Part shown: in pieces, positions 56,323 to 64,000 of the stretch | Numbering within the stretch: position 1 is the first letter of the stretch | Layout of the letters: every line of letters begins with the position of its first letter | Assembly (NCBI RefSeq): GCF_025399795.1 | Contig: NZ_JAODTZ010000034.1 | Coordinates: 45,873-109,872 of the forward strand | Reading direction: 5' to 3' | Length of the DNA stretch: 64,000 nucleotides | DNA from: Streptomyces rhizosphaerihabitans | GTDB taxonomy: Bacteria; Actinomycetota; Actinomycetes; Streptomycetales; Streptomycetaceae | Position numbers and translations under genes: made by a program | Notes under the pieces: model-generated | Told to the model about the DNA's origin: nothing | Databases searched by the model: none | What the model saw: only the letters and a program-made list of their open reading frames with translations

Positions 56323-57087
56323 ATGAAGATCGACTGGGACCGGCGTACGTGCGCGCGCAAGGGGCACATCACCTACGCGCCGGACGACCCGCGTCTGCGG
56401 GTGCGGCTGCACGCCGAGACCGCGCTCGGCGAGGCCTGGCGCTGCCTGCGCTGCGGCGACTTCGCGCTCGGCGATCCGCACGGCTCGGGCCCCGCGGACG
56501 AGGCGCCGCTCGTGCCCCGCGGCAAGGTGCTCCGCGACCTGTTCATCCTGCGCTTCCTGGCGATCGAGCGTGCCGTGCGCGGGGTGTTCATCGTGCTGGT
56601 CGCGGCCGCCGTCTGGAAGTTCAGCAACAGCCAGTTCGCGGTGCGCCGGCTCTTCGACGAGTACCTCGACGTCCTCAGGCCGGTCTTCCGGCACTTCCAC
56701 TACGACCTCGACCACTCGCCCGTGGTCGGCACCATCCAGAAGACCTTCGGCTACAAGCACTCCACGCTGCTGCTCGTCGCGGTCCTGCTGCTGGTGTACG
56801 CGCTGGTCGAGCTCGTCGAGGCGGTCGGGCTCTGGTACGCCAAGCGCTGGGCGGAGTACCTCACGGTCGTCGCCACCGCCGCGTTCCTCCCGCTGGAGAT
56901 CTACGAACTCACCGAGCACATCAGCTGGCTGAAGATCGCGACGCTGGTCCTGAACATCCTCGCCGTCCTCTACATCGCCCTCGCCAAACGGCTGTTCGGC
57001 CTGCGCGGCGGACACAAGGCGTTCGAGGCCGAGCGGCAGAGCGCATCGCTTCTGGAGGTCGAGGAGTCGGCCGGGGTCATGGTCTGA
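56323..57087 (+). CDS. DUF2127 membrane protein with N-terminal zinc-ribbon-like region
   Basis: A 254-residue protein. The N-terminus has CARKGH (residues 10-15) and WRCLRCGDF (CxxC near 42-45), resembling a metal-binding ribbon. Four membrane segments follow (RAVRGVFIVLVAAAVWKF, LLLVAVLLLVYALVELVEAVGLWY, YLTVVATAAFLPLEIYELT, IATLVLNILAVLYIAL), matching DUF2127. Function unknown. AGGA precedes ATG 56323. It follows the MFS gene by 68 nt and may be cotranscribed. Confidence 0.88.
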   Translation: MKIDWDRRTCARKGHITYAPDDPRLRVRLHAETALGEAWRCLRCGDFALGDPHGSGPADEAPLVPRGKVLRDLFILRFLAIERAVRGVFIVLVAAAVWKFSNSQFAVRRLFDEYLDVLRPVFRHFHYDLDHSPVVGTIQKTFGYKHSTLLLVAVLLLVYALVELVEAVGLWYAKRWAEYLTVVATAAFLPLEIYELTEHISWLKIATLVLNILAVLYIALAKRLFGLRGGHKAFEAERQSASLLEVEESAGVMV

Positions 57088-57097
57088 ACCCCGGACC

Positions 57098-57156
57098 CAC
57101 GACCCGCTCGCGGCCGGACCCACGCCCGGCTCACGACCCGCTCGCGCCCGGACCCA
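57098..57156. repeat. 25-bp direct repeat after the DUF2127 gene
   Basis: Copies at 57098-57122 and 57132-57156 of a unit containing CACGACCCGCTCGCG differ by one base. They fill the gap between convergent genes. Confidence 0.8.
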
Positions 57157-57164
57157 GGACCGGA

Positions 57165-58091
57165 TCAAGGCCGGTGGGCCGTCGCCGGGTCCAGGCGGGC
57201 CAGGTCCTCCGCGGTCAGGACCAGGTCCGCGGCCCCGGCCGAGTCCCGGATGCTCTCCGGGCGGCTGGCGCCCGGGATCGGGATCACGGTGGGGGAGCGG
57301 TGCGACAGCCAGGCGAGACATACCTGTTGAGGGCTCACGCCGTGTTCCCGGGCCACCGTGTGGAACGCCCCGAACCGCCCCTGGGAACCCTTTTCGGAAC
57401 CGCTGCCGGACGGGCTGGACGGCCCGGACGGGCCGTCCAGCGAACTGCGGGAGATGCCGCCCAGCGGGCTCCACGGCAGGAACGCGAGCCCCAGCTCGGC
57501 ACAGAGGAGCAGTTCGGGGTCGCTGTCCCGGACCGCGGGGGAGTACTGGTTCTGGACGGAGACCAGGCGGTCCCCGAGGATCGCGTGAGCCCGGCGGATC
57601 TGGTCGGCGGTGGTGTTGGAGATGCCGGCCAGCCGGATCGTGCCCGCGTCGAGAAGGTCGCGCAGCGCGCCGACCGAGTCCTCGAAGGGGACGGCGGGAT
57701 CGGGCTTGTGCAGCTGGTAGAGGCCGATCGCCTCCAGGCCCAGCCGTTTCAGGGAGGCCTCGGCCGCCGCCTTGAGCCGGCGCGGGGAGCCGTTCACCGT
57801 CCAGGTGCCGTCGGCCGGTCTGCCGCGCCCGCCCTTGGTGGTCACCAGGACGTCCGCGGTGTCGCCGCCGTACGTCGCCAGAGCGCGGGCCACGAGCCGT
57901 TCGTTGTGGCCGGGTTCGTCGCCGGGCAGGTGATACGAGTCCGCCGTGTCGAGGAGGGTGACGCCCGCGTCCAGGGCGGCGTGCACCGTGGCCAGGGCCC
58001 GCGCCTCGTCCGGCCGCCCCTCGATGGACAGCGGCATCGCGCCGAGTCCCACGGCGCTGACCCGAAGACCGCCAAGTGTCCGGTATCGCAT
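57165..58091 (-). CDS. Aldo/keto reductase
   Basis: A 308-residue NADPH-dependent reductase of the AKR barrel fold. Catalytic tetrad residues are visible: Asp and Tyr in TLLDTADSYH, Lys in VLVTTKGGRG and His in IGLYQLHKPDP. NADP-binding is PGASRPESIRDSAGA. An insert rich in Ser/Gly/Pro (SSLDGPSGPSSPSGSGSEKGSQ, about 215-240) breaks the barrel loop and is unusual. It starts 1 nt after the stop of the epimerase gene, so the two are cotranscribed. Confidence 0.9.
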   Translation of the reverse strand: MRYRTLGGLRVSAVGLGAMPLSIEGRPDEARALATVHAALDAGVTLLDTADSYHLPGDEPGHNERLVARALATYGGDTADVLVTTKGGRGRPADGTWTVNGSPRRLKAAAEASLKRLGLEAIGLYQLHKPDPAVPFEDSVGALRDLLDAGTIRLAGISNTTADQIRRAHAILGDRLVSVQNQYSPAVRDSDPELLLCAELGLAFLPWSPLGGISRSSLDGPSGPSSPSGSGSEKGSQGRFGAFHTVAREHGVSPQQVCLAWLSHRSPTVIPIPGASRPESIRDSAGAADLVLTAEDLARLDPATAHRP

Positions 58092-58092
58092 G

Positions 58093-58989
58093 TCAGTTGC
58101 CCTTTCCGAGGGTCTCGGCCACGGCACGCGGCAGCCATGCCCGCGCGTCACCGAAGGGGAAACCGAGCCGGGTGGCCCGGGAGTTGTCCATGCCGTAGGA
58201 ACGGCTGAAGGAGAAGGGGGAGACCTCGCCCACCTGGACGGCTCCCAGGACCGCCTTGCCGTCCGGGAGGTGCGCGGTGATCGCCTCGCACAACTCCTGT
58301 GTGGTCAGCGGCCCGTGGGAAGCCGCGTTGACCGGGCCGGTGAAGTCCTCGCCGACCGTCCAGAACAGGAAGTCGGCGATCTCCTCGACGTGGATATAGG
58401 TCGCCGGGTGGTTCACGGGCGGCACGGCGATCGTCCGGCCGGTACGGATCCGGTCGGCGTAGTGCTCCAGCCGACCGGTGAAGTCGTCGTCCCCGCCCAG
58501 TACATGGGCGACGCGTACGGCCACGTAGGGGAAGCCGGGGTCGGCCGCGAACACGGCCTCGGCCTGCCGCTTGCCCTCGCCGTAGTGCGTGTCGAGGAAG
58601 TCGGCGTCGTCCCAGGGAAGGCCGGGATCGACGGCGACCGTACGGGGATCCACGGCGTCCTCGCCGACCGGGTCCGCCGTGTCCTCGTACACCTCTACGG
58701 TGGATGTCATCACATACCGGCGAGTGCGCCCCGCGAAGACCCGGCGGGCGATCTCCGCCTGCCGCGGTGTGTAGCAGACCTGGTCGACGACGACGTCGAA
58801 AGTCCGTGAACCCAGCGCCTTTTCCAGGGAGTTCTCGTCATTGCGGTCGGCGATCAGATGTATCGCCCCGGCGGGCGGCGCCGAAGAGCCGCGATTGATG
58901 ACGGTGACTTGGTCTCCCGCGGCCGTCAACCGGGATATGAGACGCTTTCCGAAATACCGGTTTCCGCCGATGACACAGATCTCTCGCAC
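58093..58989 (-). CDS. NAD-dependent epimerase/dehydratase (extended SDR)
   Basis: A 298-residue Rossmann protein. The dinucleotide loop is CVIGGNRYFGKRLISRL, a GGNxxFG variant seen in atypical SDRs. The YxxxK catalytic pair is in THYGEGKRQAEAVF, and further motifs are VVVDQVCYTPRQAEIA and TSTVEVYED. GTG 58989 has GGGGAG 6 nt upstream. Substrate unknown; the coupled aldo/keto reductase suggests a two-step carbonyl/sugar modification. Confidence 0.88.
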   Translation of the reverse strand: MREICVIGGNRYFGKRLISRLTAAGDQVTVINRGSSAPPAGAIHLIADRNDENSLEKALGSRTFDVVVDQVCYTPRQAEIARRVFAGRTRRYVMTSTVEVYEDTADPVGEDAVDPRTVAVDPGLPWDDADFLDTHYGEGKRQAEAVFAADPGFPYVAVRVAHVLGGDDDFTGRLEHYADRIRTGRTIAVPPVNHPATYIHVEEIADFLFWTVGEDFTGPVNAASHGPLTTQELCEAITAHLPDGKAVLGAVQVGEVSPFSFSRSYGMDNSRATRLGFPFGDARAWLPRAVAETLGKGN

Positions 58990-59147
58990 GTCGCTCTCCC
59001 CTGTTTCCCCGTCACCCGTGCCCTGTGCGTCCCTGCGCTCGGGCACCCGTTTCCCCAAGCACCCGTCACCGGTCGCCAGCCGCTCACGGTGCTCCGGCCT
59101 GTGGTCATAATTCTCCCGTCGCAGGGGTCAGGTCCGAAGGGGGAGAC

Positions 59148-59669
59148 ATGGGAGATCCGGCTGTCGCACCGAAAGAAACACGGCATCCGCGCGCCGTCTC
59201 CGGCGAAACGTCGGCGGGCTTCGACACGCTGGACCGGCAGATCCTGGAACTGCTCCAGAGCGACGGCCGTATCAAGCTCAGCGAGCTGGGCCGCCGGGTC
59301 CGGCTGAGCCCGGCCGCGGTCGCGGAGCGGGTGCGCCGGCTGGAGGCGACGGGCGCGATCACCGGCTACGGTGCCCGGGTGTCCGCGCCCCGCCTCGGCT
59401 ACGGCATCCAGGCCTTCATCCGCGTCAACCCGCACGGCGGCTACACCCTCAAGCATCCGCGGACCCTGGAACTGCTGGCCCGTCCCGAGGTCACCGAGGT
59501 GCACCACGTCGTCGGCGAGGACTGCTGGATCCTCAAGGTCGCCGTCGAGGACACGATCCATCTGGAGGACGTCCTGGAACAGACCTCCGCGCTGGGGCGG
59601 ACGACGACCTCGATCGTGCTGTCGTCACCGGTGGACCGCAAGCCCCTGCTGCCGCGCACCTCACGCTGA
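59148..59669 (+). CDS. Lrp/AsnC-family regulator
   Basis: A 173-residue protein. A disordered N-terminus (about 1-24) is followed by the AsnC HTH (FDTLDRQILELLQSDGRIKLSELGRRVRLSPAAVAERVRRLEATGAITGYGA) and an RAM ligand domain (EVHHVVGEDCWILKVAVEDTIHLEDVLEQ with TTSIVLSSPVDRKPL). GGGGGAG lies 4 nt before ATG 59148, and CATAAT at about 59106 is a possible -10. Divergent from the epimerase gene; effector probably an amino acid. Confidence 0.92.
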   Translation: MGDPAVAPKETRHPRAVSGETSAGFDTLDRQILELLQSDGRIKLSELGRRVRLSPAAVAERVRRLEATGAITGYGARVSAPRLGYGIQAFIRVNPHGGYTLKHPRTLELLARPEVTEVHHVVGEDCWILKVAVEDTIHLEDVLEQTSALGRTTTSIVLSSPVDRKPLLPRTSR

Positions 59670-59703
59670 GCCTCGCTGACCCGAGGCGACCGCCCGCCGC
59701 CCC

Positions 59704-59734
59704 TTGCCTTGACGTCGGCGTCAAGGATTACCGT
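59704..59734 (+). promoter_or_regulatory. MerR-type promoter with 19-bp spacer
   Basis: TTGCCT (59704-59709), a 19-bp spacer and TACCGT (59729-59734) lie just before the merR ATG (59741). The spacer holds the dyad CCTTGACG-TCGG-CGTCAAGG (59707-59726). Overlong spacers with a central dyad are the hallmark of MerR-activated promoters, so autoregulation is likely. Confidence 0.65.
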
Positions 59735-59740
59735 CGAGGC

Positions 59741-60169
59741 ATGCGAATCGGCGAGCTGGCGGAACGGGCCGGGACGACCACGCGGACTCTGCGCTACTAC
59801 GAGTCGCGGGGACTGCTGCCCGCGCGGCGGGGCGAGAACGGGTACCGGACGTACGACGAGCACGACCTGCGGCTGCTGCGGCAGATCAGGACGCTGCAGG
59901 ACTTCGGGTTCGACCTGGAGGAGACACGGCCCTTCGTGGAGTGTCTGCGGGCCGGGCATCCCGAGGGCGACTCGTGCCCGGCGTCCCTGGACGTCTACCG
60001 CCGCAAGCTCGGCGAGCTCGACGGGCTGATCGACGAGCTGCGGTCGGTGCGTGCGCAGGTGGGCGAGCAGTTGGCGCGGGCGGAACGGGCGCGCGACGAG
60101 CTGGCGGCCGACGCGGAGGTTCCGGGTGGTCCGGAACCCGTATGCGAACTGGGAGGGCAGACGCGATGA
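59741..60169 (+). CDS. MerR-family regulator
   Basis: A 142-residue protein. The winged helix is MRIGELAERAGTTTRTLRYYESRGLLPARRGENGYRTYDEHDLRLLRQI and a dimerisation coiled coil spans about 75-120. One Cys pair (Cys86 in VECLRAG, Cys97 in GDSCPAS) could sense thiol or metal stress. The mRNA looks near-leaderless. The stop overlaps the thioredoxin start by 4 nt (ATGA), so regulator and thioredoxin are coupled. Confidence 0.92.
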   Translation: MRIGELAERAGTTTRTLRYYESRGLLPARRGENGYRTYDEHDLRLLRQIRTLQDFGFDLEETRPFVECLRAGHPEGDSCPASLDVYRRKLGELDGLIDELRSVRAQVGEQLARAERARDELAADAEVPGGPEPVCELGGQTR

Positions 60170-60498
60170 TCAGGGCGGCAGGCGTGGCCGAAGTGACGGA
60201 CGCGGACTTCGGGGCGGAGGTGATCGGGTCGGATCTGCCCGTGCTGGTGGAGTTCACGGCCGACTGGTGTCCGCCGTGCCGGCAGATGGGCCCGGTGCTC
60301 AGCGAGCTGGCCTTCGAGGAGGGCGACCGGTTCAAGGTGGTCCAGCTGGACGTGGACACCAATCCGGAGACGACGCTGGCGTACGGCGTGCTCTCGATGC
60401 CGACGTTCATGGTTTTCCGCGACGGTGAGCCCGTGAAGTCGATGGTGGGCGCCCGGGCCAAGCGACGGCTGCTGCAGGAGCTGTCCGACGTGCTCTGA
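60166..60498 (+). CDS. Thioredoxin with WCPPC active site
   Basis: A 110-residue thioredoxin: VLVEFTADWCPPCRQMGPVLSELA, cis-Pro in SMPTFMVFRDGEPV, C-terminal helix AKRRLLQELSDVL. The active site is CPPC rather than canonical CGPC, which in other thioredoxin-fold proteins shifts redox potential. Translational coupling to a MerR regulator suggests stress-induced expression. A terminator follows at 60529. Confidence 0.93.
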   Translation: MIRAAGVAEVTDADFGAEVIGSDLPVLVEFTADWCPPCRQMGPVLSELAFEEGDRFKVVQLDVDTNPETTLAYGVLSMPTFMVFRDGEPVKSMVGARAKRRLLQELSDVL

Positions 60499-60528
60499 TC
60501 CCACCCGGCAGACAACTCGGCGCACAAA

Positions 60529-60560
60529 AAATCCCCTGGGCAATTGCGCCCGGGGGATTT
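60529..60560 (+). terminator. Hairpin terminator after thioredoxin
   Basis: AAATCCCCTGGGC pairs with GCCCGGGGGATTT (13 bp, one G-U pair) around AATTGC, followed by CTCT. It separates the merR-trx unit from helD. Confidence 0.88.
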
Positions 60561-60647
60561 CTCTGCGTATATTCAATGATTCGCGACTTCGGGGGACCGA
60601 GTCGCAAAGAAGTTCAGTAGGCGCAGTATATCTGGGTGGGAGCGGAA

Positions 60648-62957
60648 TTGTCAAACAAGGGATCGCACACAGAATTCCCCGACGATGAACTGCGAAGCGA
60701 GCAGGAATTCATCGACGGGTTGTACGCGCGCGTGGACGCCCTGCGCGATGCCACCGAGGCCTCTGTCGGGGACGCGCTCGCCCAGGGCAACACACCCAGG
60801 CAGGCCCGGCTCGAACGGGACATCCTGGTCGCCGAACGCTCGGGACTGCTGGCCGCGCTGAACGCCGTGGACGGTTCACTCTGCTTCGGCCGTATCGACC
60901 TCGCCCCGGTGGAATCCCCCGGGGGAGGGGCGCCCTCCGCCGGCGTCACCCATCACATCGGCCGGATCGGCATCCGCGCCGACGACATCGAGCGCACCCC
61001 GATCCTCGTCGACTGGCGGGCCCCGGTCGCCCGCCCCTTCTACCTGGCAACCGGTCACACCCCGATGGGCCTGCGCCGCCGCCGGCACATCGGCACCGCG
61101 GGCCGGCACGTCACCGACCTGCACGACGAGATCCTCGACCTCGGCGACCGCGAGCGCACCGGTCACGAGGACCCGACCGGGGACGCCGTGCTGCTCGCCG
61201 CGCTCAACTCGGCCCGCACCGGCCGGATGAGCGACATCGTGCAGACCATCCAGGCCGAACAGGACCGGATCATCCGCGCGCCGCACCGGGGGATCATGGT
61301 CGTCGAGGGCGGCCCCGGCACCGGCAAGACGGCCGTCGCCCTGCACCGCGCCGCGTATCTCCTCTACGAACACCGGGAACTGCTCGCCAAGCGGGCCGTC
61401 CTGATCGTCGGCCCCAACCCGGCCTTCCTCGGCTACATCGGCGAGGTGCTGCCCTCGCTCGGCGAGACCGGCGTGCTGCTCTCGACCGTCGGCGAGCTCT
61501 TCCCCGGAGTCCACGCGACGGCCGTCGACACGCCCGACGCGGCCGCCGTGAAGGGGCGGGCCGAGATGGCCGAGGTCCTCGCCGAGGTCGTCCGGGACCG
61601 CCAGGCCCTCCCCGACCCGGTGATCGCGATCGAGCACGACCGGGACGTCCTGATGCTCGACGCGGGCCTCGTCCAGGTCGCCCGGGAACGCGCCCGCGCG
61701 GCCGACCTGCCCCACAACGTCGCCCGCGAGCACTTCGAGGGCCACATCCTCAACGCCCTCACCGACATGCTGGCCGAACGCATCGGCACGGACCCCTTCG
61801 ACGGCTCCAACCTCCTCGACCCGAGCGACATCACCCAGATCCGCGACGAACTCGCCGAGAACCCCGAAGTCTGGTCGGCCGTCGATCAGTTGTGGCCGAG
61901 GCTGACCCCGCAGCGACTGGTCGCCGACTTCCTCGCCGACCCGTACGGCCATGTCCCGGACGAGGACGCGGCGGCGATCCACCGCCCGCTGACCGGGGCC
62001 GGTGACTGGACCGGCGCCGACGTTCCCCTCCTCGACGAGGCCGCCGAACTGCTGGGCGAGGACGACCGGGTCGCACGGGCGCTGGCCGACCAGGAACGCC
62101 GTACGCAGATCGCCTACGCGCAGGGCGTGCTGGACGTCTCCTACGCCTCGCGGACGTACGAGTTCGAGGACAAGGACGAGGAGGACTCCGAGATCCTGTC
62201 CGCGCACAACATCATCGACGCCGAGCGGATGGCCGAACGGCACGAGGAGGACGACCACCGCAGCGCCGCCGAACGCGCCGCCGCCGACCGGACCTGGGCC
62301 TTCGGCCACATCATCGTCGACGAGGCACAGGAGTTGTCGCCGATGGCGTGGCGGCTGCTGATGCGGCGCAGCCCCACGCGGTCGATGACGCTCGTCGGCG
62401 ATCCCGCGCAGACCGCGGAGGCGGCGGGGGTCGGCTCGTGGGAGGAGATCCTCTCCCCGTACGTCGAGGACCGCTGGGAGCACACCCGGCTCGGCGTCAA
62501 CTACCGCACGCCGTCGGAGATCATGGATGTCGCCGCCGGTGTGGTGCGGGCCGAACGCCCCGGGTTCGAGCCCCCGCGCTCCGTCCGCTCCACCGGGGTG
62601 CGGCCCTGGGCGCGCGATGCCGGGGACGACCTGCCCGGCGCGGTGGCCAAGGCCGTCGCCGAACTGACTCCCGCCGAGGGACGGCTCGCGGTGATCGCGC
62701 CGCGTGCCCTGCACACCGCGCTCGCCGGCCGGCTGGACGGGGTGACGGCGGCCCAGGAACCGGACCTGACCCGCACGGTGGTGCTCCTCGACCCCCGTCA
62801 GGCCAAGGGACTGGAATTCGACTCCGTACTGGTGGTCGAGCCCGCGGCGTACGGGACGAGCGACCTGTACGTGGCGCTGACCCGGGCCACCCAGACCCTG
62901 GGCGTCCTGCACACCGGGGAACTGCCCGCGTCGCTGCGCGGCACCGGGCTGGAGTGA
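60648..62957 (+). CDS. helD: HelD-type RNA polymerase-associated helicase
   Basis: A 769-residue UvrD/Rep-like superfamily-1 ATPase. The N-terminal coiled coil is ELRSEQEFIDGLYARVDALRD, Walker A is GGPGTGKTAVALHRAAYLLY (about residue 222), then HIIVDEAQELSPMAWRLLMRR, LVGDPAQT, LGVNYRTPSEIMDV, RQAKGLEFDSVLVVEP and LYVALTRATQTLGVLH. Actinobacterial HelD removes stalled RNA polymerase from nucleic acid and can displace rifamycins. No rifamycin-associated palindrome is seen in the 60561-60647 gap. TTG 60648 has GGAG 5 nt upstream; GTG 60636 is the alternative. A TATATC -10-like box is at 60627. Confidence 0.93.
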   Translation: MSNKGSHTEFPDDELRSEQEFIDGLYARVDALRDATEASVGDALAQGNTPRQARLERDILVAERSGLLAALNAVDGSLCFGRIDLAPVESPGGGAPSAGVTHHIGRIGIRADDIERTPILVDWRAPVARPFYLATGHTPMGLRRRRHIGTAGRHVTDLHDEILDLGDRERTGHEDPTGDAVLLAALNSARTGRMSDIVQTIQAEQDRIIRAPHRGIMVVEGGPGTGKTAVALHRAAYLLYEHRELLAKRAVLIVGPNPAFLGYIGEVLPSLGETGVLLSTVGELFPGVHATAVDTPDAAAVKGRAEMAEVLAEVVRDRQALPDPVIAIEHDRDVLMLDAGLVQVARERARAADLPHNVAREHFEGHILNALTDMLAERIGTDPFDGSNLLDPSDITQIRDELAENPEVWSAVDQLWPRLTPQRLVADFLADPYGHVPDEDAAAIHRPLTGAGDWTGADVPLLDEAAELLGEDDRVARALADQERRTQIAYAQGVLDVSYASRTYEFEDKDEEDSEILSAHNIIDAERMAERHEEDDHRSAAERAAADRTWAFGHIIVDEAQELSPMAWRLLMRRSPTRSMTLVGDPAQTAEAAGVGSWEEILSPYVEDRWEHTRLGVNYRTPSEIMDVAAGVVRAERPGFEPPRSVRSTGVRPWARDAGDDLPGAVAKAVAELTPAEGRLAVIAPRALHTALAGRLDGVTAAQEPDLTRTVVLLDPRQAKGLEFDSVLVVEPAAYGTSDLYVALTRATQTLGVLHTGELPASLRGTGLE

Positions 62958-63032
62958 AGGGTGCGGGGTGCGGATGAGGGGGGCCGGTCCGGAGTGACGA
63001 CGGGCTCGCCGGTTCCGCCGGCTCACCCCTGA

Positions 63033-63065
63033 CCGGTCCCCGGCGGCTGTGCCGCCGGGGACCGG
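63033..63065. terminator. Bidirectional hairpin between helD and glgB
   Basis: CCGGTCCCCGGCGG and CCGCCGGGGACCGG form a perfect 14-bp stem with a CTGTG loop, between two convergent genes and 13 nt from the glgB stop. Confidence 0.9.
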
Positions 63066-63078
63066 GTGCGCGACGCCG

Positions 63079-64000
63079 CTAGGCAGGCCGCAGCCACACC
63101 GTCGCGAGGGGCGGCAGCGTCAGCTGGATGCTGGCCGGACGGCCGTGCCAGCCCTGGGGCTCCGGTTTGACGGGGTCGGGGTTGGTGATGTCGCTGCCGC
63201 CGTAGCGGAGAGTGTCGGTGTTGAGGACTTCGCGCCAGGCGGGGATGTCCTCGGGGACGCCGAGGCGGTAGTTGTGGCGGACGGCGGGGGAGAAGTGGGA
63301 GACGGCCAGGAGCGGGGTGCCGTCGGCGGCGTGGCGCAGGAAGGCGAAGACGTTGTCGTCGGCGGAGTCCCCGGTGATCCAGGTGAAGCCGGAAGGATCG
63401 GTGTCGCGCTCCCACAGGGCGGCTTCGGCGCGGTAGACGGTGTTGAGGTCGCGGACCAGGTCGCGGACGCCACGGTGGTCGGGTTCGGCGGCGTAGGCGG
63501 GGTCGAGGAGCCACCAGTCGGGGCCGTGGGCCTCGGACCATTCGGCACCCTGGGCGAACTCCTGTCCCATGAAGAGGAGTTGCTTGCCCGGGTGGGCCCA
63601 CATGAAGGCGAGATAGGCGCGGAGGTTGGCGCGTTGCTGCCACCAGTCGCCGGGCATCTTGGAGACGAGTGAGCGTTTGCCGTGCACGACCTCGTCGTGG
63701 GAGATCGGCAGGACGTAGTTCTCGCTGTACGCGTACACCATCGAGAACGTCATCTCGTTGTGGTGGTACTTGCGGTGGATCGGCTCGTGGGACACATAGT
63801 CCAGCGAGTCGTGCATCCACCCCATGTTCCACTTCAGCCCGAACCCCAGACCGCCGAAGCCTCCGGGGCCGACGTGGTGGGTGGCCCGGGTGACCCCGTC
63901 CCAGGCGGTGGACTCCTCGGCGATGGTGACGACGCCGGGGTTGCGGCGGTAGACGGTGGCGTTCATCTCCTGGAGGAACGCGACGGCGTCCAGGTTCTCG
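63079..64000 (-). CDS. glgB: 1,4-alpha-glucan branching enzyme GlgB, C-terminal part (cut by window edge)
   Basis: The last 307 codons of a GH13 branching enzyme; the gene continues to the right of the window. Visible parts are FLQEMNATVYRRNPGVVTIAEESTAWDGVT (with the general-acid Glu), GFGLKWNMGWMHDSLDYVS, VLPISHDEVVHGKRSLVSKMPGD (third catalytic Asp), LLFMGQEFAQGAEWSE and a C-terminal beta domain ending LPPLATVWLRPA. It forms alpha-1,6 branches in glycogen. Streptomyces typically place it in a glycogen/trehalose (glg-pep2-treS) cluster, which would lie beyond the edge. Confidence 0.95.
   Translation of the reverse strand, partial: ENLDAVAFLQEMNATVYRRNPGVVTIAEESTAWDGVTRATHHVGPGGFGGLGFGLKWNMGWMHDSLDYVSHEPIHRKYHHNEMTFSMVYAYSENYVLPISHDEVVHGKRSLVSKMPGDWWQQRANLRAYLAFMWAHPGKQLLFMGQEFAQGAEWSEAHGPDWWLLDPAYAAEPDHRGVRDLVRDLNTVYRAEAALWERDTDPSGFTWITGDSADDNVFAFLRHAADGTPLLAVSHFSPAVRHNYRLGVPEDIPAWREVLNTDTLRYGGSDITNPDPVKPEPQGWHGRPASIQLTLPPLATVWLRPA

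Noticed and set aside
60561..60647. Searched for the rifamycin-associated palindrome expected before some helD genes
   Set aside because: No GGGGCTTGC...GCAAG-type dyad is present, so this helD is not predicted to be controlled that way.

Overview
The window is chromosomal DNA from a Streptomyces. Base composition is very high in G+C, third codon positions are almost all G or C, and GTG/TTG starts are common. It carries the polar cytoskeleton pair scy/filP, which is diagnostic of the genus. From memory, gene order follows the S. coelicolor core segment that runs from nucS through filP/scy, mce, meaB, icmA, pyk/ackA/pta/pfk, helD to glgB (about SCO5388 to SCO5440). No tRNA, rRNA, CRISPR array, insertion sequence or prophage is visible.

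Left part (1-9.1 kb): the start of nucS (non-canonical mismatch repair), small actinobacterial conserved genes, an F420/FMN luciferase-like oxidoreductase, and two paralogous two-gene ABC-2 exporters. These exporters flank an unrecognised protein and a two-helix membrane protein whose layout resembles an inward-rectifier K+ channel without a selectivity filter. Next (9.2-17.2 kb) come filP and scy, then methylmalonyl-CoA epimerase, acetyl-CoA acetyltransferase and the mutase chaperone meaB, a propionate/ethylmalonyl-type acyl-CoA module.

Accessory-looking stretch (17.4-31.2 kb): an MFS transporter convergent with a MarR regulator, three consecutive AIM24-family genes, two DUF3817 membrane proteins (one coupled to a thiamine-binding-fold protein), and a cslA-glxA operon (glycan synthase plus copper-radical oxidase) facing a GH6 cellulase lipoprotein. 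An ArsR-type regulator divergent from an MFS transporter and another MarR regulator follow. In S. coelicolor/S. lividans, cslA-glxA lies near SCO2836, so its position here is noteworthy.

Central metabolism (31.2-44.7 kb): icmA (isobutyryl-CoA mutase, identified by F80 and Q198) sits behind a promoter whose -35/-10 spacer is a perfect palindrome. Then come a TetR regulator divergent from a thioredoxin-TPR protein, a DUF6230/DUF6114/Ser-rich exported-protein operon, and pyk, ackA, pta and pfkA. pfkA has a long 5' leader able to form mutually exclusive hairpins.

Right part (44.8-64 kb): an XRE-type regulator, a sugar ABC importer operon, a DcuS/CitA-like two-component system divergent from a C4-dicarboxylate symporter, a TetR/14-TM MFS pair with three 18-bp operators, a DUF2127 protein, an aldo/keto reductase plus epimerase operon, Lrp, MerR-thioredoxin, the RNA-polymerase helicase helD, and the 3' part of glgB.

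Two recurring features stand out: many clean dyad operators placed inside promoters next to one-component regulators, and short tandem repeats (8-25 bp units) immediately after gene ends.
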